From Rhodopirellula europaea 6C (GTDB lineage Bacteria > Planctomycetota > Planctomycetia > Pirellulales > Pirellulaceae), in the NCBI RefSeq assembly GCF_000338295.1, contig NZ_ANMO01000006.1, positions 1 through 64,000 on the forward strand: a DNA stretch of 64,000 bases. Reading direction: 5' to 3'. Below are positions 34,160-43,645 of the stretch, in pieces (position 1 is the stretch's first letter; every line of letters starts with the position of its first letter). The notes below the pieces were generated by a model. The model was not told where the DNA came from. It did not search any database and was given only the letters and a program-made list of their open reading frames with translations. A program made the position numbers and the translations under genes.

Positions 34160-34461
34160 GACAGATCGGTAACCAATACGAAGGAGGGAAACACTGAAGT
34201 CCACGGTGGCATCGCGCGACCAATTCAGCCCCGAAAGCGCAATCAGCCGTCATTTTGCGGTACTTCGCAAAAAATAAACAATCGGCGATGGCGCCGAATC
34301 TTACCGTTCACTCGGCTCAGTGTCGTCAGGGGATCAATAGCAGTTTTGCTTCACGAAATCCGTTCGAACCGCCGTTGCAGTCAATGGAAGCACTAACCAA
34401 TTTAGATGCAAATTCTGAAACTCGAGCGAAACATTTTGCATCCCTTGCTGTTGGATCCACT
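34160..34461. other. Divergent intergenic region
   Basis: 302 bases between the deoxyhypusine-synthase-like gene and the leucine-rich-repeat gene. No supported frame other than the upstream extension of the latter (in-frame ATGs at 34255 and 34384). No hairpin noted. Confidence 0.4.
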
Positions 34462-37176
34462 ATGAACAAGCTGCAATCCAGAAGTGCCTCTGTGAAGACA
34501 TCTCATCGTCGATGGATCCGAACGGGGATGACGCTCGCGATCCTCGGGATTCTGATCGGCTTGGCTTGGAAACCACGATTGGTTACCGAAAACTACCTTC
34601 GCGATGCCACTCACGTGATGGTGACCGACAGCGAAGTCCCCCCCGCTGGACCGCAAGTCGTTGACCTAGTTCGCGCAGACGCTTCTCATCCAAAAGCAGA
34701 TTCGCCTCGCCATCGCTGGTACATCGGTGGATTCCCGCTGGACGCTTATCAAGCTCGCATGTCTCACAACGAAGGCGACGATGGTTTGGACCGTTGGAGC
34801 ACGTTTGGCTTGGGATTATGGATCGACGTTTGGTTTTGTATTGGCGTTCTCGCGTTGGCCGGAATCGCGGCGTACCACATTCGCCCTGGACAATCACCTT
34901 GGAACGTTTTGTGGTCGCCCAAACGAGAAGACAACACACGCTACCGTCGCGCATTGGTTGGTATCGCCTCGATCGGTTTCATCGCGACTGCCGCTCACTT
35001 TTACGAGACTCAGCGTCGTTTGCGGACGTTCGAGCGTGAAACAATGGTCACGTTGGTTCGATCGACCGACCATCCCATCGTGGCCAATTTGCCTCTCGCG
35101 TTTCGGGGTCCTTGGACCCACGCGTTCCAACTGCAATGCCATCCTGAATCGAACTTGGAATCGATTGACTGGAGCAACTACAAATCGCTCGACTTCGTCG
35201 CATTCAATGGCGAGATCGATGCGGCAACGCTGTTAGCGATCCAGGAGAACCCCTGGGTCACCGGCCTTCGCTGGAGCAACGTTCCCAGTGTCGAAGCCGC
35301 CAATTCGGTGCTGGCACATTTGCCGTCACTTCGCAGCGTCTCGATGTCATTTCGATCCGGCGAAGAAGCATCCGGGCAAGCATCCGATGCGAAAATTCAA
35401 GTTCAATCACTCGACCGACTGGCTTCCTTGTCGTTGCGTCGCATTCAAGCGTCGGCAATTTGCACAGAGGACCTTTTGGTGCCTTCGTTAGCGATTCTGG
35501 ATATCCAAACCATCGGCCCCAGTCCACGATCGTGGTTGTTCGAGGACGCCAACCGATTGCAATCTCTCTCCGTTCGCCATCTGCGTCCGAATCGCAGAAC
35601 GAACGCGGAAGAATTACAGATGACCGTTCGATTGATGCCCGCACTGACGGAGCTTTCAATCGACGCGGGCATTCCCGTCGATTTGAGCCTGCTCGAATTG
35701 CCACGTTTGACAAAACTGCATGGCATTGATTCTCACTCGATGCATTTCAGCAACCCGGACAGCGAAGAGGGTTACATCGCGCGAGTATCGTCGCTGAAGA
35801 TGTCCGGTCTGAGTTCGCTAACGAAACTGGAATTGGCTGGCGAGAACTTTGACGATTGGGAGATCGAAGAGTGCCCACGTCTGCACGATGTCCGAATCAC
35901 CCGACCAGCGCCAGGCGGCTACGGTCGTTTTCGTCGAAGCAGGAGAGGTTGGGATGCGCCGCCTCAATTCGCCGGTGGTCGATTCTTTACTTCGGTTGAA
36001 TCCGGGCCGTCTGTATTGCCGCGAAAATCGACGAAGGGTTTGATGGCGTGGACCGCATCGCTGCCTTCGTTGCGCACACTGAGTTTCGATGGCATGGACC
36101 TCACCATGTGTGAACTCTCGAAACTGAAATCTTGCTCCTACCTGAAATCTCTGACACTCGAAAATTGTCAACTTGACCCACGTCAACTGGAAGAGCTGCA
36201 AGTCGTTAGCACACTACGAGAATTGGCAGTCAGCGGTGCCGAGATAGATCCTGAAGTGATTCCGCGATTGCTTGCTATGCACGGAAATTGGGAAGTGCTG
36301 GAACTGCCTTGGGAAGAGCTGGACGAAATCCGAATCATCGACCAACCGCAACTCAGGCGGGCTTTCGGCACGAGAACACTCCGAGCCAAGCACATCGAAT
36401 TGGTAAACTTGGAATCGTTGGTCAGCCGTTTGCGTGTCGCTCCCGGAGCCGAAACCGTTCGCTTGGTCAATCTGCCTCGTCTGACCGAAATTGTCATTCG
36501 CCGTCCAAAGACAGATCTGATCGAAATTGAACGTGTGCCACATCTGTTGTCGTTCACCTTGGAACGAGGGGTTCTGAATTCGGCAGCGCTCAGTAGCCTG
36601 ACGCAAAGTCGACAACTGCACTCATTGATCCTACCGGGCACCGACTATCCCGAGGGCTTGGGCAAACACTTCGCGTCATGGCCCGGACTACAAGAAATCA
36701 ACGTGATGGGAACCACGATTGGCGACGACGATTTGCGAGACCTGCCAAGTTTAAAAAACCTTCGACGTTTGCGTTTGGACTACACCGCATTGACCGACAA
36801 GGGCATCTCGACGCTGGCACGTTGTACCCGATTGCAAAGCGTGTCCTTGATGGGACTCGAATTATCCAGTGCCGCGATTGAGCCGTTGGCGGCTTTGGCG
36901 TGGTTGATGGAATTGTCCGTGAACGAATCCATTTCGCTTCCTGATGCACTTCAGTCCATTCGCTTGATGCCCGATGAATGGGCCGCCGAAAGCACTGACC
37001 CGCGATTGGCTGAGAAGTGGTTCAACGGTATCCGTCCCGGTGCTAACCACGCGACGGAATTTTCCCGCCGTAGGTGGTCCCGCGGGCGGCGTCCACGCTG
37101 GGTGTCCAACGAAGAAAAGGGTTCCAACGAGGCGTTGGATTCGCAACGGTCGATTCCGCAGTTTGATGCAACGTGA
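34462..37176 (+). CDS. Membrane-anchored leucine-rich-repeat protein
   Basis: About 904 residues. Three membrane helices occur in the first ~170 residues (MTLAILGILIGLAW, WFCIGVLALAGIAAYHI, ALVGIASIGFIATAAHFYE). Then come many leucine-rich repeats up to ~830, including LKSLTLENCQLDPRQLEELQ, LRRLRLDYTALTDKGISTLA and LQSVSLMGLELSSAAIEPLA. The LRR arc is probably exposed and could bind protein or polysaccharide. An Arg-rich tail ends the protein. ATG at 34384 or 34255 are alternatives. Its last 134 bases overlap the convergent gene at 37043. Confidence 0.8.
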   Translation: MNKLQSRSASVKTSHRRWIRTGMTLAILGILIGLAWKPRLVTENYLRDATHVMVTDSEVPPAGPQVVDLVRADASHPKADSPRHRWYIGGFPLDAYQARMSHNEGDDGLDRWSTFGLGLWIDVWFCIGVLALAGIAAYHIRPGQSPWNVLWSPKREDNTRYRRALVGIASIGFIATAAHFYETQRRLRTFERETMVTLVRSTDHPIVANLPLAFRGPWTHAFQLQCHPESNLESIDWSNYKSLDFVAFNGEIDAATLLAIQENPWVTGLRWSNVPSVEAANSVLAHLPSLRSVSMSFRSGEEASGQASDAKIQVQSLDRLASLSLRRIQASAICTEDLLVPSLAILDIQTIGPSPRSWLFEDANRLQSLSVRHLRPNRRTNAEELQMTVRLMPALTELSIDAGIPVDLSLLELPRLTKLHGIDSHSMHFSNPDSEEGYIARVSSLKMSGLSSLTKLELAGENFDDWEIEECPRLHDVRITRPAPGGYGRFRRSRRGWDAPPQFAGGRFFTSVESGPSVLPRKSTKGLMAWTASLPSLRTLSFDGMDLTMCELSKLKSCSYLKSLTLENCQLDPRQLEELQVVSTLRELAVSGAEIDPEVIPRLLAMHGNWEVLELPWEELDEIRIIDQPQLRRAFGTRTLRAKHIELVNLESLVSRLRVAPGAETVRLVNLPRLTEIVIRRPKTDLIEIERVPHLLSFTLERGVLNSAALSSLTQSRQLHSLILPGTDYPEGLGKHFASWPGLQEINVMGTTIGDDDLRDLPSLKNLRRLRLDYTALTDKGISTLARCTRLQSVSLMGLELSSAAIEPLAALAWLMELSVNESISLPDALQSIRLMPDEWAAESTDPRLAEKWFNGIRPGANHATEFSRRRWSRGRRPRWVSNEEKGSNEALDSQRSIPQFDAT

Positions 37177-38539
37177 CCAGAACGCCGGCCATGGCGAACA
37201 GATACATGTGCACCATGTGAATGATGCCGACTTCGTGGAACATTCCATTGCACACGTAGCCGCTGAGTAATCCCAGCATCAAAATTCCGATTGCTCGTCG
37301 ATGGTCCTCGGGGACAGGATTCCAGAGAGTTGCTCGCATCTTTGAACCGGTTGCATCAGCATGCTTTGCGGATGCAAGCTGCCACGCCAGGCAGAACAAA
37401 CTGATCAGCATCAACAAATGCATGCTGAATCCAAACAACCCCAAGTCCACCAGTGTCGACAAAAAGACGTTGTGTTGCATGTAGGGCCGAGCATTTTCCA
37501 AAGGCACACCGTGCCGGCGAATCGCGTGATAGGGTTCTGCCGCGTCGAAGTAGTTGCCATAGCCGTGACCACCCAACGGTCGGTCCAGAAACATCTCATA
37601 GGCAACCAAAGCCAATAGCGGTCGCAACTCGACGCTCTTCGCGGCATCGGCGGCGCTCAACGCCTTGTCGCGTTTCATGCTCATGATTTGGTCTTTTAAT
37701 CCCATCGCCATCGCACCGCTGAACAAGACCACTCCAACGAGCGCGACGATCCGAACGCGGCGAGGAACGTAAATCAGGCCGATCCACCCCAACGCGGCGA
37801 TGGCCCCCAACCACACGCTTCGTGTCAATGTTGAATAGCAACCGGCCAGCATCAGCAAAGCCAACATCGTGTACCAAGCTCTACCATGGCGACCGCTTTC
37901 GAGAAAGCGACTTGCACACGCGGCCAAAGCCAACGTCAATACAATTCCGTTGCCAGCCGGATTCAACAGCGGCCCGCGGCCTCGTCCGTAGAATTCCCAG
38001 ACTTCGGGATCGTTGATGAACCGAGGGAACACCAGGGCTCGGACATCCAGCATTTCCATCACGCCGGTGAACGCCAGGTACGAACCCATCGCGATCAACG
38101 CGGTGACCATTCGGTGGATATCTTCTCGAGTGAAGGTGGCGGTACGCATCACCGCGTAAACGCTGCACGGCAAAGCCATGTAGAACAACCATCTCGCGAT
38201 CGGCGGTTGTCCGTCACTGAACATGCCAAATCGCAAGCAGCTCAACAAAGTGATTCCGACGAGACCGACCACCACACCATCGGTTCGAGTCACGCGTGGC
38301 AGTTTATTCTCGCCTGTCAGAACACGAAAGACGGCGACTCCGATCACGGCCGCCCAAAGCAACCGATCCAAGCTGATTTGGACAAAACCATTGAACGCAA
38401 AGAAGGCAGGTCCAAACACGGTCCCGAGAAACAACACCGCCATCACCAACGTCCACATGCGCGCGTTGTGCAAGATCGGGATGGACCAAGGAATGATCGC
38501 GAACAGAATTAGAATGAGAAGCAAGGTCATGCGGAACAA
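37043..38539 (-). CDS. O-antigen ligase/polymerase-like membrane protein
   Basis: 498 residues, about 12 membrane helices (MTLLLILILFAIIPW, MAVLFLGTVFGPAFFAFNGF). It has the Wzy_C/WaaL-type pattern: a long periplasmic loop with LGGHGYGNYFDAAEPYH, then the helix STLVDLGLFGFSMHLLMLIS. Catalytic residues are not assigned. Such proteins attach O-antigen to lipid A or polymerise repeats. The last ~45 residues are polar and overlap the C-terminal coding part of the LRR gene on the other strand. No flanking polysaccharide operon, but WecG-like glycosyltransferase is 2 kb away. Confidence 0.82.
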   Translation of the reverse strand: MFRMTLLLILILFAIIPWSIPILHNARMWTLVMAVLFLGTVFGPAFFAFNGFVQISLDRLLWAAVIGVAVFRVLTGENKLPRVTRTDGVVVGLVGITLLSCLRFGMFSDGQPPIARWLFYMALPCSVYAVMRTATFTREDIHRMVTALIAMGSYLAFTGVMEMLDVRALVFPRFINDPEVWEFYGRGRGPLLNPAGNGIVLTLALAACASRFLESGRHGRAWYTMLALLMLAGCYSTLTRSVWLGAIAALGWIGLIYVPRRVRIVALVGVVLFSGAMAMGLKDQIMSMKRDKALSAADAAKSVELRPLLALVAYEMFLDRPLGGHGYGNYFDAAEPYHAIRRHGVPLENARPYMQHNVFLSTLVDLGLFGFSMHLLMLISLFCLAWQLASAKHADATGSKMRATLWNPVPEDHRRAIGILMLGLLSGYVCNGMFHEVGIIHMVHMYLFAMAGVLVTLHQTAESTVANPTPRWNPFLRWTPSVDAARGTTYGGKIPSRG

Positions 38540-38788
38540 TAGCTCACCCGATGGTTCCTCACCGCGTCCGCAGACGTTTCTCGATGAAGCGAATCATCAA
38601 GTTTGCCGGTTACAACGGTTAATCGCTTTGTAAGCGTCCTGCCAGTCGCATGCATCGAACTCATTCTCCCGAGCGAAACGTTCGATTCGATCAGACAGGC
38701 GAACTGCCCTCCGCACTCGCCCGTTCCCGTTTGCCCGCTCGCGTCAGGAAACCCAGTGCCGCGCCGCGAAAATTGCCGTCGCTCCGCT

Positions 38789-40009
38789 ATGACTCAGCCG
38801 CTCCGCGCATGCGGTTTGGTGGGGTTGGTTGTGTGTGCGTGCCTGATCGCCGGTTGCTCTCATCCGGTACGTGCGTTGGTCGGCGGCAACATGCGGATCG
38901 ATGGCGACATGGGCGTCAACGGAGAAATGGGTGTCGATGGCGACATCAACATGAACGGCACGATGACCACGGTCAGCAAGACCGACAACACGGCGTCCCC
39001 AGTTCGTGCGGTCCAGATCAACGCCAAGTCGTCTGATTCCCAGTCGCGCATCGCGATCGTTGATGTGGACGGATTGCTGATCGACCAGAACTTCAGCGGT
39101 TTTGGGTCGATGGGTGAAAACCCCGTCGCACTGTTCCGCGAAAAGATGCGACACATCGAATCTGACCCGACCATTTCCGCGGTCGTCCTGCGAATCAATT
39201 CGCCCGGCGGCGGAGTGACGGCATCGGACATGCTCGCCCACCAACTGCAGCATCTCAAATCCGAACGCAACATTCCGGTCGTTGCCTGCCTGATGACGAC
39301 CGGCACGGGCGGTGCGTACTACTTGGCCACACACGCCGACGCAATCGTCGCGCATCCGACATCCGTTGTCGGTGGCATCGGGGTCATCCTGAACAACTAC
39401 AACATGGAAGACACGTTGGGTCAGTTCAATATCGTTTCGCTGCCGATCAAATCAGGTGACAAGATCGATGTCGGATCACCTGAGAGGATGATGCAGCGAG
39501 AAGAACGCGACCTGCTGCAATCGATGGCCGACGAATTCCACCAACGTTTCATTGAACAAGTCCGCTCGTCACGAGGCGATCGCTTGGTGATCACCAGCAA
39601 TGTTGACGATTTGGATTTGGATGATTCCGACGCGGGCAACCTGGACGCGGGTGATCTGGCTGGCGATGACGAGAAAAATGAAGCGACAAAGCCAAGCGAT
39701 CTGGTCCCGTTTGATGGACGCGTCGTATCAGGCCTGCACGCTCAAAAGATCGGTTTGGTTGACCACACCGGATATCTCGACGATGCAGTTTCCTTGGCCG
39801 GACAGATGGCGGGACTGTCCTCGTCGCCAGCGTTGGTTCTTTTGCGACGAGACAACGATCGAGCGATGTCAGAATTTGACGTCACTCCCAACGTGCCGAT
39901 GACTTCAATCTTGCCGATTCAATTACCCGGTCTGGATCGCAGCTCCATGCCAACGTTCCTGTACCTGTGGCAACCTGACCCGAGCATCGTCACCGCCAAC
40001 GGCGGCTAG
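38789..40009 (+). CDS. SppA-like S49 peptidase-family lipoprotein
   Basis: 406 residues. Lipoprotein signal with lipobox LIAGC, Cys23. Four hexapeptide repeats follow at residues 35-58 ([MI]-x-[IVM]-[DN]-G-[DET]). Then an S49 protease fold: VVLRINSPGGGVTASDMLAH, VACLMTTGTGGAYYLATHAD, VVGGIGVILNNY and SGDKIDVGSPERMMQREERD. The serine of the usual ASGGYY motif is absent; the block reads GTGGAYY, while the catalytic Lys in SGDK is present. An acidic insert near 270-315 is unusual. It may be a threonine-nucleophile variant or inactive. Start chosen for the lipoprotein signal. Confidence 0.82.
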   Translation: MTQPLRACGLVGLVVCACLIAGCSHPVRALVGGNMRIDGDMGVNGEMGVDGDINMNGTMTTVSKTDNTASPVRAVQINAKSSDSQSRIAIVDVDGLLIDQNFSGFGSMGENPVALFREKMRHIESDPTISAVVLRINSPGGGVTASDMLAHQLQHLKSERNIPVVACLMTTGTGGAYYLATHADAIVAHPTSVVGGIGVILNNYNMEDTLGQFNIVSLPIKSGDKIDVGSPERMMQREERDLLQSMADEFHQRFIEQVRSSRGDRLVITSNVDDLDLDDSDAGNLDAGDLAGDDEKNEATKPSDLVPFDGRVVSGLHAQKIGLVDHTGYLDDAVSLAGQMAGLSSSPALVLLRRDNDRAMSEFDVTPNVPMTSILPIQLPGLDRSSMPTFLYLWQPDPSIVTANGG

Positions 40010-40947
40010 GCAGTCATGCCCCAGCTCTTGACCGTGTTCTTCCAATCGGTCGTCAAAGCGGAGCACAGGTAGCCGATGTTGGACATGTATCGCGGAACCA
40101 ATCGCTTTGGGTCGCTGAGCATTCTGTAGGCCCATTCCATGCCAACGCTTTGGAAAATCTTGGGGGCTCGCTTCGCCGTTCCGGCCAAAAAGTCAAACGA
40201 CGCACCAAGTTGGATGCTGACGGGCACACCAATCCGAGCGGCATGTTCAGCGATCCATTGTTCACCTTTGGGCTGACCAAAAGCGACGAACAACAAATCC
40301 GTTCCAGCGTCACGGATTCGCGCGTCTTGAGCGGCCTGCTCTTCCGCGGTGAGTTTGCGGAACGGAGGTGATTCGCAGCCGGCGATTTGCAGGCCCGGAT
40401 ACATCGCTTTCAAACGCTTGGATGCTTTCTCGGCGACACCAGCCTCTCCGCCCAAGAAGTAAACGCGGTGGCCACGTTGGGCGGCTCGTCCGCACAGGTG
40501 CACAATCAGTTCGCTACCGGCGACTCGTTCAGGCAACGGTCGGTCGGTCAATTTGCTGCGAGCGACAATGGGCTGACCATCGGCGAGCACCAACGCCGCA
40601 CGATGGGTGATTTGCTGAAGCTGCTGCGATTGATGGTGCAGCATGCAGTAGTTCAAGTTGGCAGTGATGACATACTGAGGCGTTCGAGCGGCGATCAATC
40701 GATCAATCGCATCAACCGATTGCCACATGTCCAACCGATCAAACGGCACATTCCAAACGTTGACGGTGTCACGCACACATGGCGGTGCGGTGACGACCGA
40801 TTGCTCGATTTCCGTGACGACGGTCGTCTCAAATCTTGGCCTTGACTCAAATTTATCTGTGGCCGATCGCGAAGCCGACGGCACCACGACCGAAGAGGCC
40901 GAAGTCGAGGAGGCGGGATAAGAACTGACGGGAGAAGCCGAATTCAT
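40006..40947 (-). CDS. WecG/TagA/CpsF-family glycosyltransferase
   Basis: About 313 residues. A Ser-rich N-terminal tail of ~60 residues precedes a GT26 domain: VWNVPFDRLDMWQSVDAIDR, ITANLNYCMLHHQSQ, the catalytic-type ADGQPIVARSK, VYFLGGEAGVAEKASKRLKA and LLFVAFGQPKGEQWI, then FDFLAGTAKRAPK. The family transfers ManNAc(A) or another sugar to a lipid-linked GlcNAc for teichoic acid, ECA or capsule. Its stop codon and the SppA-like stop share a CTAG. The ATG at 40947 was chosen; 41004 is the alternative. Confidence 0.9.
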   Translation of the reverse strand: MNSASPVSSYPASSTSASSVVVPSASRSATDKFESRPRFETTVVTEIEQSVVTAPPCVRDTVNVWNVPFDRLDMWQSVDAIDRLIAARTPQYVITANLNYCMLHHQSQQLQQITHRAALVLADGQPIVARSKLTDRPLPERVAGSELIVHLCGRAAQRGHRVYFLGGEAGVAEKASKRLKAMYPGLQIAGCESPPFRKLTAEEQAAQDARIRDAGTDLLFVAFGQPKGEQWIAEHAARIGVPVSIQLGASFDFLAGTAKRAPKIFQSVGMEWAYRMLSDPKRLVPRYMSNIGYLCSALTTDWKNTVKSWGMTA

Positions 40948-41098
40948 TGGGGACGTATTCGATGAGTGGTTGAAAAATCGATCCAACCGCGACAATCGGA
41001 ACACCCGTCATTCAGAGAGGGCCCATGCCGCGATAGACTGCACGTTCAACCCTACGTCACGTTTTTTGACTTCACGCAAATTTGGCCCCAAGCAACGC

Positions 41099-42358
41099 AT
41101 GCTGATCTTCACACTTGAAGGATTCACCCCCGCTGCAATCTCCGCCTATGGGTCCTCTTGGAATCGAACTCCCGCCATCGATCAACTGGCGGCCGAAGGA
41201 ACCACGTGGAACCGTGCCATCACTCCGGTCACGAATCCTCTCGAACAATGGGATCGCTGGGCAAAAGCATTGGCAGAAACTCCACGGGCAAAAGAGATCG
41301 TCGTGGTCACCGACGACCCTCGCCTGCTGGAACGCGAATCGGCGGCCGCGTTTGAAGAAATCGTCTTGCTGGAAAGCGACGTCGAGTCGGACTCCGAAAG
41401 CGAAACCGAGACCATTGAAATCGAAGACACATCGATCGGTCGCTTGACCGCCGTCGCCGCGGACCGATTGGCACAAGGCGACTCGGTCTGGTTGCATTCG
41501 CGGTTCCTAACACATTGCTGGGACGCGCCGCGAGAACTCAGCGATGATTCCGTCGCCGAAGAACCGGCCTACTACGCGGATGAATACGAAGAGGCCCCGC
41601 CAATCGAAACGGATGCGGCGGACGACATGGACGACTCTCCGGAAGAGGTGCCGTTCATGGTTCATTCAACCGCGCCACCGGATCATCGCATCACCGCCGA
41701 AGACGATCCGGATTGGATCACGACATGGATGCGAACCTACGGTTGCCAAATCAAATTGGTCGACGCGATGCTCGATGTTTTGGACTCGGTGCTCGAGCCC
41801 GACGCGACGGTCGTGCTGGGTGGAACCAGCGGGTTTGCACTTGGTCAAAATGGTGGCATCGGACATCGAACCGGTCCGTGGCGGTCGTGCCATCTGCACG
41901 TGCCTCTGGTTTGCTCGGGCGGCTCGGGCCTGCGGTCTCGCATGGTCGCGTCCGCCGATGAAGTCGCTGCTGTAATCGACGCTCGGCTATCCGACCCGAG
42001 CGGGGACCTCATGCCGGCCGAACGATTCGTTGCAGAAAACGTTGCGAACCCTGCAACGGAAGAATCTCAGCCCGACGAATCTTTGCGGTCGGATGCCACG
42101 TCGCCATCCCACAAAGCTCGTGTTATCACCCAGCATCGCAATGTCCCGATCGCGATCACGACCAACGATTGGTTCTACGTCCTCTCCGAAGAAGACGAGG
42201 CCGACGCACCATCGTTGCCAAGTGAATCCGATGATCGATGCCATCTGTATTTGAAACCCGACGACGTCGACGATTTCAACAACGTGGTGCGTTTGCGACT
42301 CGACGAGGCGGACCAACTTCACCAAATTCTTTTGAACGAATCGCATCGAGCAGAGTGA
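41099..42358 (+). CDS. Degenerate sulfatase-fold protein
   Basis: About 419 residues from the ATG at 41099. The start resembles sulfatase/alkaline-phosphatase-superfamily enzymes (LIFTLEGFTPAAISAYGSSW, TPAIDQLAAEGTTWNRAITP, and later DATVVLGGTSGFALGQNGG, cf. T-S-D-H-G). The formylglycine motif C/S-x-P-x-R is missing, as are the usual N-terminal metal aspartates. Long acidic segments (residues ~105-225, DVESDSESETETIEIED) replace part of the catalytic core. It is likely a non-catalytic pseudo-enzyme. Four bases separate it from ald. Confidence 0.65.
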   Translation: MLIFTLEGFTPAAISAYGSSWNRTPAIDQLAAEGTTWNRAITPVTNPLEQWDRWAKALAETPRAKEIVVVTDDPRLLERESAAAFEEIVLLESDVESDSESETETIEIEDTSIGRLTAVAADRLAQGDSVWLHSRFLTHCWDAPRELSDDSVAEEPAYYADEYEEAPPIETDAADDMDDSPEEVPFMVHSTAPPDHRITAEDDPDWITTWMRTYGCQIKLVDAMLDVLDSVLEPDATVVLGGTSGFALGQNGGIGHRTGPWRSCHLHVPLVCSGGSGLRSRMVASADEVAAVIDARLSDPSGDLMPAERFVAENVANPATEESQPDESLRSDATSPSHKARVITQHRNVPIAITTNDWFYVLSEEDEADAPSLPSESDDRCHLYLKPDDVDDFNNVVRLRLDEADQLHQILLNESHRAE

Positions 42359-42361
42359 CCC

Positions 42362-43447
42362 ATGATTGTTGGCGTGCCTTCGGAAATTAAGACCGACGAA
42401 TACCGCGTGGGAATGCTTCCCGTCGGCGTGGCCGAACTGACACAAGCGGGGCACACCGTTTTGGTGCAAGCCGGCGCGGGGCTTGGATCGGGTCTGCCCG
42501 ACCACGACTACCTTCGAGCGGGCGCCGAGCTGGTCGCCTCCGCAGAAGACATTTTCGCGAAAGCCGATTTGGTGGTGAAAGTGAAAGAGCCACAGCGGTC
42601 GGAATACGGATTGATCCGGCCCGGTCAGCTGGTCTTCACCTATTTTCACTTCGCCGCGGACGACACGCTGACCAAAGCGATGCTGGACAGCGGTGCGACC
42701 TGCCTGGCCTACGAAACACTTCGTGATGCATCGGGACAACTACCGTTGCTGACACCAATGAGCGAAGTCGCCGGTCGGATGAGCATTCAAGAAGGTGCGA
42801 AATACCTGGAACGCCCTCAGATGGGACGCGGCATTTTGCTGGGCGGTGTCCCCGGCGTTGCTCCAGCTCACATCACCATCCTTGGCGGCGGCGTGGTGGG
42901 TGCCAACGCCGCCAAGATCGCGGCCGGATTCCAAGCCGACGTGGCGATCCTGGACGTCAATCTCGATCGTTTGCGATACCTCGACGATGTGATGCCCGCC
43001 AACGTGAACACGCTCTACAGCGATCGTCACAACATCGTCGAACAACTCGAACGAGCCGACTTGGTGATCGGTTCCGTGTTGATCCCCGGTGCTCGAGCAC
43101 CCAACTTGGTTCGGGCCGAAGACCTTCGCATCATGAAGTCGGGTGCGGTCGTCATCGACGTCGCCGTGGACCAAGGCGGATGCATCGAAACCAGTCGCCC
43201 AACCACCCACAGTGAGCCGACTTACATCATCGATGAGGTCGTCCACTACTGCGTCGCGAACATGCCCGGAGCCGTCGGCCGAACCAGCACGTTTGCATTG
43301 TGCAACGCGACGATGCGATGGGTCTCGAAAATTGCCGCGGCGGGAATGTCTGGTGTCTTACAAGACACCGGTCCTCTTCAATCCGCGATCAACATCCACG
43401 AAGGCAAGATCGTCCACGAAGCCGTCTCCTCCGCCTATCAAGACTGA
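42362..43447 (+). CDS. ald: Alanine dehydrogenase
   Basis: 361 residues, the standard family length. N-terminal IVGVPSEIKTDEYRVGMLPV, the active-site histidine in LVFTYFHFAAD, lysine in VVKVKEPQ, and the NAD fold ITILGGGVVGANAAKIAAGF, then VVIDVAVDQGGCIETSRPTT. Interconverts alanine and pyruvate with NADH/ammonium. It starts four bases after the preceding stop and is followed by a hairpin with T6, so it likely ends the transcript. Confidence 0.95.
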   Translation: MIVGVPSEIKTDEYRVGMLPVGVAELTQAGHTVLVQAGAGLGSGLPDHDYLRAGAELVASAEDIFAKADLVVKVKEPQRSEYGLIRPGQLVFTYFHFAADDTLTKAMLDSGATCLAYETLRDASGQLPLLTPMSEVAGRMSIQEGAKYLERPQMGRGILLGGVPGVAPAHITILGGGVVGANAAKIAAGFQADVAILDVNLDRLRYLDDVMPANVNTLYSDRHNIVEQLERADLVIGSVLIPGARAPNLVRAEDLRIMKSGAVVIDVAVDQGGCIETSRPTTHSEPTYIIDEVVHYCVANMPGAVGRTSTFALCNATMRWVSKIAAAGMSGVLQDTGPLQSAINIHEGKIVHEAVSSAYQD

Positions 43448-43474
43448 GCCTCAGGTCTTGTTGGCTGTTTGAGC

Positions 43475-43496
43475 TCTTCGCTCGAAGAGTTTTTTG
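43475..43496 (+). terminator. Intrinsic terminator after ald
   Basis: CTCTTC (43475-43480), loop GCTC, GAAGAG (43485-43490) then six T residues at 43491-43496. It lies 28 bases after the ald stop. Confidence 0.8.
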
Positions 43497-43591
43497 CCAC
43501 AGAGATCACAGAGGGGATGCGTGTGATTTTCAGGTCCGACGCACTGCCTCGAACACCATCTCTGTGAACTCTGTGCCCTCTGTGGCAAAAC
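43493..43591. repeat. TTTTGCCACAGAG palindromic repeat with CTCTGTG heptads
   Basis: A perfect 13-bp inverted repeat (TTTTGCCACAGAG at 43493-43505; CTCTGTGGCAAAA at 43579-43591) encloses further CACAGAG/CTCTGTG heptads: CACAGAG at ~43509-43515, CTCTGTG at 43561-43567, and ACTCTGTG near 43570-43576. It has the look of a dispersed repeat of environmental bacteria. The left arm overlaps the ald terminator T-run. No coding capacity. Confidence 0.65.
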
Positions 43592-43645
43592 CAATCCACA
43601 CCAGACTCACAAAGAAAACAGCCCCCCTCGAAAGCCAACGGTGTG

